Below, in pieces: positions 1 through 12,383 of a stretch of DNA of 64,000 bases (positions are counted from its first letter, which is position 1; each line of letters begins with the position of its first letter). The translations under genes and the position numbers were made by a program. Origin of the DNA: Zunongwangia sp. ESRF-bin46. GTDB lineage: Bacteria > Bacteroidota > Bacteroidia > Flavobacteriales > Flavobacteriaceae. The stretch covers positions 248,001-312,000 of the forward strand of contig NTLF01000019.1 in assembly GCA_002631855.1 (NCBI GenBank), read 5' to 3'. The notes under the pieces were generated by a model. That model was not told the DNA's origin, made no database searches, and worked only from the letters and a program-made list of their open reading frames with translations.

Positions 1-13
1 CGAAAAATATACG

Positions 14-883
14 TTGCCTGGCCTTTCCATTTTATTGGGTATTGCGCTAACTATACTGTGCCTTTGTTTGTTCATCTATTTTATCCATAACATTTCGCAA
101 AGCATTCAGATAAACAATATTTTAGATAAGATTTACGAGAAATCAAGAAAGCGAATGGAAAGCCTTTTAGAAAATGAAAAGGACGAGGATAAAAACGTTG
201 TAGAAAATTTTCCTTCAACCGATAATTGGTTTGAATATTCTACAAACGAAAGTGGCTACCTACAAAATATTTCATTTAAAAACATAACAGAAATCGCTGT
301 TAACGCTGAAACAAGGATACACATAACGACACCTAAAGGCTTTTTCGTTTTAAAAAATGCGTGTTTAATTAAATCTGAAAAAGAACTGGACGATTCAACC
401 TTAAAAAAGATCTTATCTAATATTAATTTTTCCAGAGGCGAACTGGTTGAAGATAATTACATATTAGCTTTTAAACAAGTAACCGAAATTGCTGTTAAAG
501 CCATGTCACCAGGTATAAATGACCCTGGAACAGCAATTAACGCAATAGACTATCTTACTGAACTTTTTGCCCTTAGAATGAAGAAAAGAGACAAAGGCAT
601 ATTAATTAAAGACGATAAAGCAATAGTGAAAATTGCTATTGTAAATTTTGAAGATTTACTCTACAATACTATGGCCGCTTTACGCACTTATTGCAAGCAC
701 GACCCTATTATCGTTCAAAAATTAATATGGATGCTTCGCTATTTAGAAAATATAAACGCCTATAAAGAAGAATACAAAACCGTTGTAAAAAAGGAATTAA
801 AAAACCTTGTAGAGGATGCACTAGCTAGTTTTGAGTCTGAACAAGATGCTCAAAAAATAAAAGCTCTGGCCTCTTTACAATAA
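14..883 (+). CDS. DUF2254-like predicted membrane protein, probably 5'-truncated by the window edge
   Basis: ORF with N-terminal TM segment and motif AVKAMSPGINDPGTAINAIDYL typical of DUF2254. Confidence 0.75.
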   Translation: MPGLSILLGIALTILCLCLFIYFIHNISQSIQINNILDKIYEKSRKRMESLLENEKDEDKNVVENFPSTDNWFEYSTNESGYLQNISFKNITEIAVNAETRIHITTPKGFFVLKNACLIKSEKELDDSTLKKILSNINFSRGELVEDNYILAFKQVTEIAVKAMSPGINDPGTAINAIDYLTELFALRMKKRDKGILIKDDKAIVKIAIVNFEDLLYNTMAALRTYCKHDPIIVQKLIWMLRYLENINAYKEEYKTVVKKELKNLVEDALASFESEQDAQKIKALASLQ

Positions 884-926
884 AAACCCAGTTGATGAAA
901 CCGGGCTTTGTTTGCTTTTTTTAAAC

Positions 927-1262
927 TTACTTAAGGCTCACCAAATTAACGGGCTGAATATAAACCATTCCTTCTTTTAGCTCACAGGTTACTGTTTTAT
1001 AATTTAGTCTCCTTTTAATGTAGTTTTCAATTTCTTTACGCTCTGTTTTTACAGACAAAACCACCAATTCGTGATTTTCATTTACTACAAATTTTACTGT
1101 CGCAAATGTATCTTCTTCAATTAAAAAACTAGGATCACTTAGAAGTCGAGAAATTTCTTTAACAGCAATTTTAGAGGGTTCATTTACATTAGTTACTGCT
1201 GCAATACTTGTAAAAGCCACAGTAACCAATAGTGCAAGAAACAATACTTTGATTTTTTTCAT
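927..1262 (-). CDS. small secreted hypothetical protein
   Basis: MKKIKVLFLALLVTVAFTSIAA signal peptide; the ORF track starts upstream at 1307 but the signal peptide starts at 1262. Confidence 0.7.
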   Translation of the reverse strand: MKKIKVLFLALLVTVAFTSIAAVTNVNEPSKIAVKEISRLLSDPSFLIEEDTFATVKFVVNENHELVVLSVKTERKEIENYIKRRLNYKTVTCELKEGMVYIQPVNLVSLK

Positions 1263-1358
1263 AACGGTTCGATTAAATGATTGATGTATAGTATAGACAG
1301 CTATCAATATAAATTGTTACGAAAAAATCAAAATATTAACTTTTATTTAACTAAAAAC

Positions 1359-1390
1359 AAAAACCTCTTGCGAAAAACAAGAGGTTTTAT
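1359..1390 (-). terminator. intrinsic terminator-like hairpin downstream of sucC
   Basis: AAACCTCTTG-CGAAAAA-CAAGAGGTTT perfect stem with A/T-rich flanks. Confidence 0.7.
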
Positions 1391-1411
1391 TAATTAAAAA
1401 AGTATGTTTTA

Positions 1412-2602
1412 TTAAGACAGTACTGCGTGTACTTTATCTGCAGCTTCTTGAAATTGTACTGCACTCTCCACAGCAAGACCACTGTTGTCTATCAATTCTT
1501 TTGCTTTATCAGCATTCGTTCCTTGTAAGCGTACAATAATAGGCACTTCAATATTACCCATATTTTTATAAGCATCTACAATACCTTGCGCAACGCGGTC
1601 ACAACGAACAATACCTCCAAATATATTTACCAAAATAGCTTTTACCGAAGGATCTTTAAGTATTAAATTAAACGCTGTCTCCACGCGTTCAGCATCGGCT
1701 GTACCACCAACATCCAAGAAGTTAGCGGGTTCTCCACCAGCTTGTTTAATAAGGTCCATCGTTGCCATTGCCAATCCAGCTCCGTTCACCATGCAACCTA
1801 CATTACCATCAAGATCTACATAGCTTAATCCAGCTTCACGTGCTTCTACCTCAACTGGGTTTTCTTCACGAATGTCACGCATTGCCGCATAATCTTTATG
1901 ACGGAACAACGCATTGTCATCCAATGTTACTTTTGCATCTACTGCAATGATTTTATCGTCACTTGTCTTTAAAACTGGGTTTATTTCAAATAAAGAAGAA
2001 TCAGATTCTGTATAAGCTTTGTATAATGCTGTAACAAACTTTGTCATTTGTTTAAAAGCTTTTCCGCTTAACCCTAAGTTAAATGCAACACGGCGTGCTT
2101 GGAATGGCATTAAACCTAAAGAAGGGTCTACTTCTTCGTTGAAAATCAAGTGAGGGGTTTCTTCAGCAACAGTTTCAATATCCATTCCACCTTCAGTAGA
2201 ATACATAATCATATTTTTACCAGTTGCACGGTTTAACAACACGCTCATGTAATATTCTTCCGGCTCACTATCACCAGGATAGTAAACATCTTCAGTAATC
2301 AATACTTGGTTTACTTTTTTTCCTTCCTTGCTAGTTTGTGGCGTTACTAAATTCATCCCAATGATGTCACCTGCAATTTCTTCTACCTCTTTAAGGTTTT
2401 TGGCCAATTTCACACCGCCACCTTTACCACGGCCACCAGCATGAACTTGTGCTTTGATAACGTGCCAACCGGTTCCGGTTTCTTCGGTTAATTTTTTTGC
2501 AGCTTCTACAGCTTCCGCTGGGGTTTGCGCAACGATTCCTCGTTGTATTTCAACTCCAAAACTGTTTAATATTTCTTTTCCTTGATATTCGTGTAAATTC
2601 AT
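1412..2602 (-). CDS. sucC: succinate--CoA ligase (ADP-forming) subunit beta
   Basis: MNLHEYQGKEIL start, ATP-grasp, GGIVRCDRVAQGIV; full length 396 aa. Confidence 0.97.
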   Translation of the reverse strand: MNLHEYQGKEILNSFGVEIQRGIVAQTPAEAVEAAKKLTEETGTGWHVIKAQVHAGGRGKGGGVKLAKNLKEVEEIAGDIIGMNLVTPQTSKEGKKVNQVLITEDVYYPGDSEPEEYYMSVLLNRATGKNMIMYSTEGGMDIETVAEETPHLIFNEEVDPSLGLMPFQARRVAFNLGLSGKAFKQMTKFVTALYKAYTESDSSLFEINPVLKTSDDKIIAVDAKVTLDDNALFRHKDYAAMRDIREENPVEVEAREAGLSYVDLDGNVGCMVNGAGLAMATMDLIKQAGGEPANFLDVGGTADAERVETAFNLILKDPSVKAILVNIFGGIVRCDRVAQGIVDAYKNMGNIEVPIIVRLQGTNADKAKELIDNSGLAVESAVQFQEAADKVHAVLS

Positions 2603-2634
2603 AATAGCGTTTTATGGCTTAATTTTCAGATGCA

Positions 2635-2642
2635 CAAAAGTA
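2635..2642 (-). promoter_or_regulatory. Bacteroidota -7 element (TACTTTTG) for sucC
   Basis: minus-strand TACTTTTG, TAnnTTTG consensus, ~35 bp upstream of the start codon. Confidence 0.5.
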
Positions 2643-2785
2643 ATAATTTTGCTAGTATTTTCAGGTTGTCTTTCATCTTATTTTTATGAGAAGTATCTTT
2701 TAGGTATTTTAAAAATTTACTGAATTTTTAAAAAAGAAACTTAAGAAGTTTAAGTATATTTAATTGGTTATCAAAACACAAGAAA

Positions 2786-3280
2786 ATGAAAAATTTTGAT
2801 TGGACTCAATTTACAAGAAAAGTGGCGATACAAGCCCCCAAGCAAAAGTTATATGATGCTTGGACAAAGCCCGAAGAGCTGGAAAAATGGTTTTTAAGTA
2901 ATGCTGAATTTTACACTTCGGAAAAAGAAAAAATTAAAAAAAGTCAATCTATTAAAGAAGGACAATCATATGACTGGCAATGGTATTTATACTCTGTCAC
3001 TGAATCTGGCAAAGTTACCAAAGCTAATGGCAGTGATTTTCTACAGTTTACTTTTGCTGGTGATTGCTTGGTTGACGTTAGCTTTGAACCCTTTAAAAAT
3101 GGGACTATTGTTACTCTAACTCAAAAAAATATTCCAACTGATGATGAAAACAAAGTTAATGTTCGTTTGGGCTGCGACAAAGGATGGTCTTTTTATTTAG
3201 TAAACTTAAAATCGGTTTATGAAGGCGGATTAGATTTAAGAAATAAAGATCCTGAACTAAAACCCATGCTCAATAATTAA
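2786..3280 (+). CDS. SRPBCC / AHSA1-type domain protein
   Basis: WTQFTRKVAIQAPKQKLYDAWTKPEELEKWF pattern. Confidence 0.8.
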   Translation: MKNFDWTQFTRKVAIQAPKQKLYDAWTKPEELEKWFLSNAEFYTSEKEKIKKSQSIKEGQSYDWQWYLYSVTESGKVTKANGSDFLQFTFAGDCLVDVSFEPFKNGTIVTLTQKNIPTDDENKVNVRLGCDKGWSFYLVNLKSVYEGGLDLRNKDPELKPMLNN

Positions 3281-3350
3281 AATTTTAATAATAGTTTAAA
3301 TTACCCTCTTTAGTTATATATTAAGCACTAAATTTTAAAACAAGAAAGGT

Positions 3351-3878
3351 ATGTCCCTCGATCATTTTTTTAAAAACCTAACAGAAATTCCCGAAGTATT
3401 TATTGGGACTACGTGTATTTTTTTACTCATCATTTTATACACAAGAATCTTTGGTTTAAAAAGCTTCAGTAAAATGACGGGGTTTGATTTTGTGATAACC
3501 GTAGCCATAGGTAATATTATTGCTATGACAGTAAACACAGGCAATCCCTCTGTATTGGTGGGGGCAATCTTACTGCTTATTCTGTATGTTCTTAATTATT
3601 TAATCACATATATACGGTACAAAAGTAAATCTGTTGAAAATTTGATTGAAAATAAACCCATTATGATCATGCGAGATGGTAAAGTTTTAAAGGATAATTT
3701 GAAAAAGTCTAAAGTAACAGAATCTGAACTGCAATCTAAATTACGTGAAGCAAACGTAATCACCCTTAGCCAAGTAAAAGCTGTAATCCTTGAAACGACC
3801 GGTGATGTATCTGTTTTACATACCGACAAAGAAAATATTGAAGTAGCTGATTATTTATTGGAAGGAATAAAAGTTTAA
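3351..3878 (+). CDS. DUF421 (YetF-like) membrane protein
   Basis: FGLKSFSKMTGFDFVITVAIGNIIA and downstream NKPIMIMRDGKVLKDNL motif. Confidence 0.85.
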   Translation: MSLDHFFKNLTEIPEVFIGTTCIFLLIILYTRIFGLKSFSKMTGFDFVITVAIGNIIAMTVNTGNPSVLVGAILLLILYVLNYLITYIRYKSKSVENLIENKPIMIMRDGKVLKDNLKKSKVTESELQSKLREANVITLSQVKAVILETTGDVSVLHTDKENIEVADYLLEGIKV

Positions 3879-4816
3879 AGTTTAGAAACTTCGTCTTTGG
3901 CCGATTTAAATTCTGCGATCATCTCTTCAACAATTTTTGCAGCTGGTTTAATATCGTGTATTAACCCAGATATTTGACCAATCTCAAGCTCGCCTTCTTC
4001 TAAATCACCTTCAAACATTCCTTTTTTGGCTCTTGCTCTTCCCAAAAGTTCAATTAGCTCTTCCTTTTCTGGGTTTTTGGTATAAAGCTCCATAACATCA
4101 TTAAAGAACTTATTCTTTAACATTCTAACCGGGGCCAACTCTTTTAAAGTAAGCATGGTATCACCCTCTTTGGCTTCGACCACCATTTTTTTAAAAGCCT
4201 GGTGCGAACTTGATTCTTCACTTGCTACAAAACGACTCCCCACCTGCACGGCATCTGCTCCCAAAACCATTGCTGCCAACATTCCTTTACCTGTGGCAAT
4301 ACCACCGGCTGCGATTAAAGGAATATCAATTTTTTCTTTTACCATGGGTATCAAAGTAAATGTAGTGGTTTCATCTCTTCCATTATGCCCCCCAGCTTCA
4401 AAACCTTCGGCAACAACAGCATCCACACCAGCTTCTTGCGCTTTTAAAGCAAATTTTACACTACTTACAACGTGAACCACAGTTATACCATTATCCTTTA
4501 GTTTTGATGTATAAGTTTTCGGGTTTCCTGCTGAAGTAAACACGATTTTTACTCCTTCAGAAATGATTATATCAATAATCTTATCAATATCTGGATAAAG
4601 CATGGGTACATTAACCCCAAAGGGTTTATCGGTAGCTTTTTTACATTTTTGAATATGTTCTAAAAGCACTTCAGGATACATAGAGCCTGCACCTATAATG
4701 CCAAGACCACCTGCATTACTTACAGCACTTGCCAAACGCCAACCGCTGTTCCAGATCATTCCGGCTTGAATTAATGGATATTTTATATTGAAAAGATTGG
4801 TAATCCTATTCTGCAC
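3875..4816 (-). CDS. NAD(P)H-dependent flavin oxidoreductase / nitronate monooxygenase family
   Basis: IKYPLIQAGMIWNSGWRLASAVSNAGGLGIIG ... EGFEAGGHNGRDE ... GADAVQVGSRF. Confidence 0.88.
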   Translation of the reverse strand: MQNRITNLFNIKYPLIQAGMIWNSGWRLASAVSNAGGLGIIGAGSMYPEVLLEHIQKCKKATDKPFGVNVPMLYPDIDKIIDIIISEGVKIVFTSAGNPKTYTSKLKDNGITVVHVVSSVKFALKAQEAGVDAVVAEGFEAGGHNGRDETTTFTLIPMVKEKIDIPLIAAGGIATGKGMLAAMVLGADAVQVGSRFVASEESSSHQAFKKMVVEAKEGDTMLTLKELAPVRMLKNKFFNDVMELYTKNPEKEELIELLGRARAKKGMFEGDLEEGELEIGQISGLIHDIKPAAKIVEEMIAEFKSAKDEVSKL

Positions 4817-4822
4817 GTATTG

Positions 4823-6442
4823 TTACTTTTTAATTAATTTGAAAGAAGTTTTTTTGTTTCCAGATTGAATAGTCGCAATATAAACCCCCGAAGACATATA
4901 AGATACATCTACTTGGTTGTTTTGACTTGAAATGCGAGACTGTTTCACCTGCTCACCCAACACATTGTATATTGTAAAAATTGCTTCAGAATAATCTTTA
5001 GGAAATGAAATGTTCACTTGGGTGGTAACGGGATTGGGGTATATTGCAAAATTATTTTCCAGCATTTCATCTTCAATACTCAATTCTATCAATGCATTGT
5101 ATGCGTCTTCAAAATTTGGAATTCCGTAGCCCATTTTATCTGTAGGATTATCAAACATAGAAGCAGACTCCCTAATTATTTGCATAACCGTACTATTTGG
5201 TGTTTGTGGCCTTGCTTGCCAAAAAGAAGCAACTGATCCTGCAATAATAGGTGAACTAAATGAAGTTCCGTTACTAAAAGTAACACCCCCAAATTGGTCT
5301 ACAATGGCAGCAAATTCTCCTTGTGCTACAACATCTGGCTTAACACGGCCGTCTACAGTTGGCCCAAAAGAGCTGAAATCTGCCGGGTTACCATTAGAAT
5401 CTACCGCTCCAATCGTTAACATCCCAGGGGAATCACCAGGGGTACCAACAAATCCAAAATCAGAAGGTCTACCATCGTTACCAGCAGAAGTAACCAGTAT
5501 CATTCCCTTATCAAAAGCATGATTTGCACCGCGAGCCCCAATAGTGGTCTGCCCATCCAAATCTTCATAGCTGTGGTCGTAACGTGGATCATTAAAATCT
5601 TGATACCCTAAAGAAGTGTTTACAACATCTACACCTAAACTATCAGCTCTTTCTAAAGCCTCCACCCAAAGGGCTTCTTCAAGCGGGGTTTCGTCATTAC
5701 CATCTTCAGTTACATACAAATAATAGGATGCATCTGGTGCTGTACCTACAAACTGACCGTCTAAAAACGCAGCAGCATCACTAAAAGTAACAGATCCGTG
5801 ACTTCCTGTACCTTCAAACCCTTGTTCTCTTTCTACAAAATCATATCCCCCTAACAATCTACCTTCATTTCTAAGAGTAGCATAAGCTGGATTTGACATT
5901 ACATTTGGATATCCATTATCCATAAAAGCAACAACCATTCCTTCACCAGTAAAATCGTTTTCATGTAAAAAATCTACTGCAAGCATCTCGGTTTGATTGG
6001 CAGCATCTCCATAATTGTATTCCACTCGTGATTGAGTTTCCATTTCGAATTTATCTGATGTTCTACCTAATGGCTTTGTAAAGTTTAGATCTTTATCGGC
6101 AAACTCAACTTCGGTTACAAATTCTAAATTCAACAGATTATTGATGTTACTTAAAGAACCTCTTACATAAACTGCGTTCATCCATTTAGATTTAGCAAAA
6201 ACAGTTATACCTGTACTATTATTTACTTGCGATTTATAGTTTTCATTAAGAGGAACATCTCTTTCATCTATTGGTGTCCCGTGCATTTGTTTTCTGTCAA
6301 TGGCATCTTGCGTTAATATGGTAAGTGGATTTGCGAGTGCATCGGCAACATTTTCCTTGTCTGCAAAGAAAACAAGTGCGTCTTCTTGTGCTATACTTAT
6401 TTGAGCAATAAATAATATAAGTAGTAAAAGTATTTTTTTCAT
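4823..6442 (-). CDS. S8 family serine peptidase with T9SS type A C-terminal sorting domain
   Basis: signal peptide; FMDNG / GSHGS / NGTSFSSPI catalytic motifs; C-term FAIYPNPVTTQVNISFP...IYNVLGEQV...GVYIATI...KLIKK. Confidence 0.93.
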   Translation of the reverse strand: MKKILLLLILFIAQISIAQEDALVFFADKENVADALANPLTILTQDAIDRKQMHGTPIDERDVPLNENYKSQVNNSTGITVFAKSKWMNAVYVRGSLSNINNLLNLEFVTEVEFADKDLNFTKPLGRTSDKFEMETQSRVEYNYGDAANQTEMLAVDFLHENDFTGEGMVVAFMDNGYPNVMSNPAYATLRNEGRLLGGYDFVEREQGFEGTGSHGSVTFSDAAAFLDGQFVGTAPDASYYLYVTEDGNDETPLEEALWVEALERADSLGVDVVNTSLGYQDFNDPRYDHSYEDLDGQTTIGARGANHAFDKGMILVTSAGNDGRPSDFGFVGTPGDSPGMLTIGAVDSNGNPADFSSFGPTVDGRVKPDVVAQGEFAAIVDQFGGVTFSNGTSFSSPIIAGSVASFWQARPQTPNSTVMQIIRESASMFDNPTDKMGYGIPNFEDAYNALIELSIEDEMLENNFAIYPNPVTTQVNISFPKDYSEAIFTIYNVLGEQVKQSRISSQNNQVDVSYMSSGVYIATIQSGNKKTSFKLIKK

Positions 6443-6462
6443 TATTTTATTTTTTTAATCAT

Positions 6463-7659
6463 TTAAGAAATAACACCACTGCCTAGCAATTCACCCTTAT
6501 CATACCATGCAACAAACTGTCCTTCGGTAATGGCAGATTGTGGGTTTTCAAAAATTACATATAGTCCAGAAACGGTTTGGTGCAAAGTAGCTTTTTCCAA
6601 TTCCTGTCTATAGCGTATTCTAGCCATAACGTTTTTGGTTTCATCTTCCTGTAACCGTAAATCTTCCCGAATCCAGTGAACTTCTTCATTTTTAACGAAA
6701 AGCCCTCGACGGTATAACCCAGGGTGATCTTTACCTTGCCCTGTATAAATTACATTCTGCTTAACATCGGTATCGATAACAAAAAGTGGTTCTTTAGTCC
6801 CCCCAACAGCCAATCCCTTACGTTGGCCTTTAGTAAAAAAGTGGGCACCTTGATGTTTTCCTACTTCTGTTCCATCAGTAATCGTGTATTTATTTTTTTC
6901 TGAAAGATACTGAAGCCTGTCTTCTTCAGAAGTAAATTCAGGTTCTACTTTATTATAGTTTGAATATCCCGATGGTACTTCGATAATCACTCCTTCCTTA
7001 GGTGCTAATTGTTGTTGTAAAAATTCAGGTAGTCTTACTTTACCAATAAAACACAAGCCTTGTGAATCTCTTTTTTCAGCAGTGATTAATGCTTGTTCTG
7101 AAGCTATTTTACGCACATCTGGTTTTAAAATTTCACCTATTGGAAATAATGTTTTTGAAAGCTGTTCTTGTGATAATTGGCACAAGAAATAAGATTGGTC
7201 TTTATTGCGATCTTTTCCTGAAAGTAATTGGTAAATAGTTTCACCATCTTTTTCAATTGTACCTTTTCGGCAATAATGACCAGTTGCCACATAATCTGCA
7301 CCCAGTTCCATTGCTATTTTTAAAAATACATCAAATTTAATTTCGCGGTTGCATAAAACATCTGGGTTTGGGGTTCGCCCCATTTTATATTCTTTAAACA
7401 TATAGTCGACTATACGTTCTTTGTATTGTTCGCTTAAATCGACTGTTTGAAATGGAATACCTAGTTTTTGTGCTACCAACATGGCATCGTTACTATCTTC
7501 TAGCCATGGGCATTCATTAGATATGGTTACGGTATCATCGTGCCAGTTTTTCATAAACAAACCGATAACTTCATACCCTTGTTCTTTCAACAAATAGGCC
7601 GCTACACTGGAATCCACTCCGCCACTTAACCCAACAACAACTCTTTTTTGTGCATTCAT
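6463..7659 (-). CDS. mnmA: tRNA-specific 2-thiouridylase MnmA
   Basis: [33 protein letters not shown]; likely start is internal Met at 7659 (track start 7710). Confidence 0.96.
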   Translation of the reverse strand: MNAQKRVVVGLSGGVDSSVAAYLLKEQGYEVIGLFMKNWHDDTVTISNECPWLEDSNDAMLVAQKLGIPFQTVDLSEQYKERIVDYMFKEYKMGRTPNPDVLCNREIKFDVFLKIAMELGADYVATGHYCRKGTIEKDGETIYQLLSGKDRNKDQSYFLCQLSQEQLSKTLFPIGEILKPDVRKIASEQALITAEKRDSQGLCFIGKVRLPEFLQQQLAPKEGVIIEVPSGYSNYNKVEPEFTSEEDRLQYLSEKNKYTITDGTEVGKHQGAHFFTKGQRKGLAVGGTKEPLFVIDTDVKQNVIYTGQGKDHPGLYRRGLFVKNEEVHWIREDLRLQEDETKNVMARIRYRQELEKATLHQTVSGLYVIFENPQSAITEGQFVAWYDKGELLGSGVIS

Positions 7660-7689
7660 TTTTTGTAATCTATAGCTGATTTTTGATTG

Positions 7690-7697
7690 CAAAGATA
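7690..7697 (-). promoter_or_regulatory. Bacteroidota -7 element (TATCTTTG) for mnmA
   Basis: TATCTTTG on the minus strand ~30 bp upstream of the predicted start. Confidence 0.5.
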
Positions 7698-7791
7698 CAA
7701 TTTTTAGCAAGGCTTTTTTACAAGGCCGATCTATTGAATCTATAGTAATTACAGCAAAATTTATACCGTACTAAAGTCAAAAAAATATATT

Positions 7792-8487
7792 CTATTGTTT
7801 TTCTGGGTTTTTTGGTTTTGGGTAAGTCTCTTCCATTTCCACTTCCCCGTTTTTATAGTACTGCCAAAGTCCGTTTTTCTTACCTTCTTTATAATAACCC
7901 TTGATTGTCACAGTACCGTTAGCATCATAATAAACAGCTTCACCACTAAGTTTATCGTCTACATATTGTAGTTTTTTTAGTAATATACCTTCTGGGGAAT
8001 AGTAGTTATTCTCTCCTTGTTTTAAGCCGTTTTGATAATGGGTTTCTTCTGTTTTAGTACCATCGGGGTAATATGTAGTTTTTACCCCCTCTAATTTTCC
8101 ATTTTTATAATGTTCCCGGGTCATTACCTTATTAGACTTTTCATGGTAATACACCCATTCTCCTACCCTATCTTTTCCTTCCATCTCACCTTCACTTACT
8201 AACTTTCCTTTAATGGTAAAGTATTGTACAGAAGCTTTATTTCCATTGGAAGAAAAATCTTTGATTGCCATGGGCTGATCTTTGCAAGTTTCACAATAAA
8301 ACTTAAAAATACCTGTTTCTTTTCCGTGATCGAATTGCCCTGTATACCTCAGCTGTTTCGTAACGGGATAGTATTTTTTCCAAATCCCATCACGCTTACC
8401 GTTTGCATCAAACTGGTTTATTTTTTCTTGTGCAACTAGTTGTAGACTAAATATTATTCCGAAGAAAAAAGGAAAATACTTTTTCAT
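7792..8487 (-). CDS. YwqK/MORN-repeat variant secreted protein
   Basis: repeated YYxxGxxKxExxY units, signal peptide MKKYFPFFFGIIFSLQLVAQ. Confidence 0.8.
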   Translation of the reverse strand: MKKYFPFFFGIIFSLQLVAQEKINQFDANGKRDGIWKKYYPVTKQLRYTGQFDHGKETGIFKFYCETCKDQPMAIKDFSSNGNKASVQYFTIKGKLVSEGEMEGKDRVGEWVYYHEKSNKVMTREHYKNGKLEGVKTTYYPDGTKTEETHYQNGLKQGENNYYSPEGILLKKLQYVDDKLSGEAVYYDANGTVTIKGYYKEGKKNGLWQYYKNGEVEMEETYPKPKNPEKQ

Positions 8488-8552
8488 AGTAAGGTATATT
8501 TTCAATTTAAAACGTTGAAATAAAAGGTAAAGTATAAATTCTAATAATTGAA

Positions 8553-8582
8553 AAAAAAGCCCCCTGATTAGAGGAGGCTTTA
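8553..8582 (-). terminator. terminator-like hairpin downstream of yidC
   Basis: AAGCCCCCT-gattag-AGGAGGCTT (one mismatch). Confidence 0.5.
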
Positions 8583-8584
8583 TG

Positions 8585-10468
8585 TTACTTTCTTTTCTGA
8601 GCTTTCTTTTGCTCTTCGGCCTGCTCCATCATTTCGGCCATTTTACGTTGAAAACGATTTTGTTTTTTAGGTTGCTTTTTCTTTTTCTGAATTTTAGCAT
8701 GAACCTTATCATCGTCGATTATGAAGTTTTTAATTACCAGCATAATACCAATGGTAATCATATTTGACGTAAAGTAATACAATGACAATCCACTTGCGTA
8801 ATTGTTGAAGAACACCAACATAAACAATGGCGATAAGTACATTATAAACTTCATATTAGGCATTCCTGGTTGTTGTTGCGCCTGCATAGTTTGGCCTGTT
8901 GTCATCATCATATAAATAAATATAGCGATAGACGCCAATATTGGAAACAAACTTACGTGATCACCATAAAAAGGGATATGAAACGGCAATTGCGCTATGG
9001 TATCATAACTTGAGAGATCGTCTGCCCATAAAAAGCTCTTCTGACGAAGATCAAATGCTGTTGGGAAAAAGGTAAACAGTGCATAGAAAACGGGTATTTG
9101 CAACAATGCCGGTAAACACCCTTTTAATGGACTAGCCCCTGCTGCATTTTGAAGTTTCATGGTTTCCTGCTGAATCTTCATTTTGTTATCGCCATACTTT
9201 TCACGGATTTCCTCAATCTCGGGACGCAGTATTTTCATTTTCGCCTGCGATAGGTACTGCTTGTATTGTACTGGGGACAACAATAACTTAATTAAAATAG
9301 TTAAGCAGATAATCGCAATTCCTGCAGGTAAAAAGCCACTTAAAAATCCAAATAACGGAATAATGATGTATTTATTAATCATTCCGAAAATACCCCATCC
9401 TAATGGCATGGCTTCGTCTAGGTTTCTTCCGTAGTCATTAAAAATTTGATAGTCTGTAGGACCGTAATACATATTCATGTTATATGAAAGTCCGCCAGCT
9501 TTAGGCTCCAATAACATTTTTGCACCATACTGTTTAGTGTAAACCGTATCCACCTCTTCATCTTCTACTAAGTCTACAGAACTTAGCGCTACTTCTTTAA
9601 AAGGCGTATCTGTCAACAACATAGAGCTAAAGAAGTGTTGACGGAAGTTCATCCACGTTACGTCTTTTTCTAATTCTTCATCCTCACCAGAAGGCGAAAG
9701 CTTATCGTGGTCTTCATCTTCATATTCGTATGTTAAGCGTGTGTACCTATTCTCGTAAGTAATGCTTTTTGCATGACGATACCCCTTTAAACGCCAGTCT
9801 AAGTAGATAGGTTGGGTAGTATTAATTACACCGTCTAATCCTTGCGATTGAACGCTAAAATTGAGCATGTATTCATTTGGCAATAGCTCATAACGATATT
9901 CAATAAAAGCATTTTCTGAAGTTTTCAACTTCATGGATAGTACTTTATTATCGCCATTGGTACTAATTGAAGGTTCAAAGAACAGGTCTTTGGAATTTAA
10001 CAGCCTATTTTCAGAAGAAAATTGCAAGTTTAAACTACTATTGCCATCTTTAATAAGACTTACCTGAAGGGAATCGTACGTAGTGTGTTTTTTTAAACGA
10101 GCTTCGGTAATATAACCTCCTTTATTGCTAACTTCTAAGTATAGTACTTCGTTTTCTAATACAGTGGTGTTCTCTTTCGCTGATGGAAGCGTTCCGGAAT
10201 AAGCAAAAGAACCTAATTTGTTTTTAAGTTTTTCAAAAGCAAGTGAATCTTGTGCATTGGCAACGGCCATTTCTTCGGTAGCTTGCTCAAGTGTGGTGTC
10301 TTCTTGATTCTCTTTTTCAGTTGCTTCTTTTGCAGCAGCTTCGGTTTTGGCTTTTTCTGCCTGTACTGCATCTTCAGAAGGTTCCTGCATATACAGCATC
10401 CATACCAATATACCTCCTATTAATACAAACCCTATGAGGGAATTAACGTCAAAATTCTTTTTTTCCAT
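8585..10468 (-). CDS. yidC: membrane protein insertase YidC
   Basis: periplasmic domain plus YKQYLSQAKMKILRPEIEEIREKYGDNKMKIQQETMKLQNAAGASPLKGCLPALLQIPVFYALF. Confidence 0.97.
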   Translation of the reverse strand: MEKKNFDVNSLIGFVLIGGILVWMLYMQEPSEDAVQAEKAKTEAAAKEATEKENQEDTTLEQATEEMAVANAQDSLAFEKLKNKLGSFAYSGTLPSAKENTTVLENEVLYLEVSNKGGYITEARLKKHTTYDSLQVSLIKDGNSSLNLQFSSENRLLNSKDLFFEPSISTNGDNKVLSMKLKTSENAFIEYRYELLPNEYMLNFSVQSQGLDGVINTTQPIYLDWRLKGYRHAKSITYENRYTRLTYEYEDEDHDKLSPSGEDEELEKDVTWMNFRQHFFSSMLLTDTPFKEVALSSVDLVEDEEVDTVYTKQYGAKMLLEPKAGGLSYNMNMYYGPTDYQIFNDYGRNLDEAMPLGWGIFGMINKYIIIPLFGFLSGFLPAGIAIICLTILIKLLLSPVQYKQYLSQAKMKILRPEIEEIREKYGDNKMKIQQETMKLQNAAGASPLKGCLPALLQIPVFYALFTFFPTAFDLRQKSFLWADDLSSYDTIAQLPFHIPFYGDHVSLFPILASIAIFIYMMMTTGQTMQAQQQPGMPNMKFIMYLSPLFMLVFFNNYASGLSLYYFTSNMITIGIMLVIKNFIIDDDKVHAKIQKKKKQPKKQNRFQRKMAEMMEQAEEQKKAQKRK

Positions 10469-10622
10469 GTAAGCTGAATTGTTTCAAAAAATGTCCGTTA
10501 TACGAACTATCTTATATTTATATGTTTCTGAAGTGTGGTGTTTCAGAAAAATTTCTTCTTAATAATTTAAATGCATAAAGCAAATATCCCGCCCCAATAT
10601 CGAACCACGCCAAATTGTCGGT

Positions 10623-12248
<1,626 letters not shown>

Positions 12249-12272
12249 TTACTGAGTTAATTATACGGGATG

Positions 12273-12280
12273 CAAAGGTA
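12273..12280 (-). promoter_or_regulatory. Bacteroidota -7 element (TACCTTTG) for pyrG
   Basis: perfect TAnnTTTG on the minus strand ~34 bp upstream of pyrG ATG. Confidence 0.6.
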
Positions 12281-12383
12281 GCGAAATATTGTTGAAGGCA
12301 ACAATTAAATCGCAAATATCAAAAAAGTATATCGCAATAATTAGAAATGTGGGTTTTATGAACAGTTAAAACAAAAAGCTCCT

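Noticed and set aside
7792-8505. YwqK-like protein as the antitoxin of a toxin-antitoxin system
   Set aside because: The family label is historical; the protein has a signal peptide and no toxin gene is adjacent (neighbours are mnmA and yidC).
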